From positions 268,838-332,837 of the forward strand of contig PBPT01000016.1 in assembly GCA_002724735.1 (NCBI GenBank): DNA of 64,000 bases, in the 5' to 3' direction. The number at the start of each line of letters is the position of its first letter. Positions within the stretch are counted from its first letter, which is position 1. Both the position numbers and the translations under genes were made by a program. The notes beneath the pieces were generated by a model. The model worked only from the letters and a program-made list of their open reading frames with translations. It searched no databases and was not told where the DNA came from. Of the stretch, positions 63,403 through 64,000 are shown piece after piece. The DNA comes from Fidelibacterota bacterium (GTDB lineage Bacteria > Fidelibacterota > Marinisomatia > Marinisomatales > TCS55).

Positions 63403-63605
63403 TACTTCTCCTCTATGGTTACGGTGTAAGTCTTACCATTCATGTCAGTGACCTCCATGGTCTTCTTTGTTGACATGAATGAACCCTCTGAGTTAAGGTC
63501 CCATTCAATTGGACCAACCAACCCAATAATGCCTAGTGGGTCGCTCTTTACAAGCTCTTCCCTAATGGCGTGTGCAATCCTATCGCAGTAAGCTGGTTTA
63601 AGCAT
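63402..63605 (-). CDS. Small phage hypothetical
   Basis: MLKPAYCDRIAHAIREELVKSDPLGIIGLVGP; start corrected from 63671. Confidence 0.5.
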   Translation of the reverse strand: MLKPAYCDRIAHAIREELVKSDPLGIIGLVGPIEWDLNSEGSFMSTKKTMEVTDMNGKTYTVTIEEK

Positions 63606-63813
63606 CTTGGAAACTCTCCCAATACTCGTTCCAAAGATCGGAATACCCATTGTCGTTGTATAAGTATTCAAGCTCGGTGCTCCCTGCTAGGAGACCTTCA
63701 TGCTCTTTCATCTCTTTTTGAAATTCTTCTATGCACTCACAAGACCCGATAGTCTTCTGTGCTATTTCGTAGAACTCATCTACTTGATCTAGGATCCAAC
63801 TGCTCATTCCCAT
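63598..63813 (-). CDS. Small acidic phage hypothetical
   Basis: Coupled ORF with AGAGGGC leader. Confidence 0.5.
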   Translation of the reverse strand: MGMSSWILDQVDEFYEIAQKTIGSCECIEEFQKEMKEHEGLLAGSTELEYLYNDNGYSDLWNEYWESFQDA

Positions 63814-63844
63814 ATTTGCCCTCTTAATTTTTAACTATACATAT

Positions 63845-63872
63845 AGTATAGCACCTTTTATCCTTTTGTCAA
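63845..63872 (-). promoter_or_regulatory. Early promoter module with operator-like palindrome
   Basis: GGTTGACA-N16-TATACT; CTATAC-N5-GTATAG at 63835-63851. Confidence 0.8.
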
Positions 63873-64000
63873 CCTTTTTCTGTCCTACCTACATATTCAT
63901 CGTAGGACAAGTAGGTATCCGTACGTGGGCAAAGGTAAGACCCTTCACGCGGATCATAGTAAAGAACATCGTTCCCATCGTAGAAGAAAGGACCCTCGAG
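63869..64000 (-). CDS. Partial CDS entering from the right edge
   Basis: Minus frame open to the edge: LEGPFFYDGNDVLYYDPREGSYLCPRTDTYLSYDEYVGRTEKG*. Confidence 0.5.
   Translation of the reverse strand, partial: LEGPFFYDGNDVLYYDPREGSYLCPRTDTYLSYDEYVGRTEKG

Noticed and set aside
1-64000. CRISPR array, IS element or integrase
   Set aside because: No regularly spaced repeats, no transposase or integrase motifs; the only tandem repeat is the 21-bp gp32 duplication

Overview
The window is a contiguous, densely packed piece of a T4-like (Tevenvirinae-type) marine myovirus genome. AT-rich, strongly coupled genes dominate and no tRNA, rRNA or CRISPR array was seen. Landmarks recognised from protein motifs: neck proteins gp13/gp14, tail sheath stabiliser gp15, sheath gp18, tube gp19, head completion gp4, probable small terminase gp16, large terminase gp17, ssDNA-binding gp32, UvsX, UvsY, UvsW, clamp-loader gp62, primase gp61, helicase gp41 and dNMP kinase. 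Between these lies a large glycan-related accessory complement. On the minus strand at 2.6-6.9 kb there are ADP-heptose genes (hldE, hldD, gmhB) mixed with 2OG oxygenases and a cupin. From 28.3-38.3 kb there is a ~10 kb run of glycosyltransferase, methyltransferase, GSCFA and KpsC/KpsS-like genes. At 43.2-44.7 kb are kdsA and kdsB. A sulfotransferase, an APS-kinase-like protein and a HIGH-motif nucleotidyltransferase are also present. The right end (56.8-64 kb) is a more GC-rich minus-strand cluster of small genes with repeated early-promoter modules and structured intergenic DNA. Main observations for follow-up: (1) many phage promoters place the predicted start site on the ATG, implying leaderless mRNAs, in both sigma70-like and TATAAATA late-type classes; (2) a 194-aa protein that reads like a miniature bacterial PolIII-alpha palm; (3) a conserved gene after gp17 interrupted by one in-frame TAA; (4) combined heptose, Kdo and PAPS/sulfation gene sets; (5) a predicted H-type pseudoknot and several GC-rich hairpin chains in intergenic DNA; (6) many small proteins missed by a 60-aa ORF cutoff. 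All assignments come from reading sequence and remembered family motifs; no database search was run.
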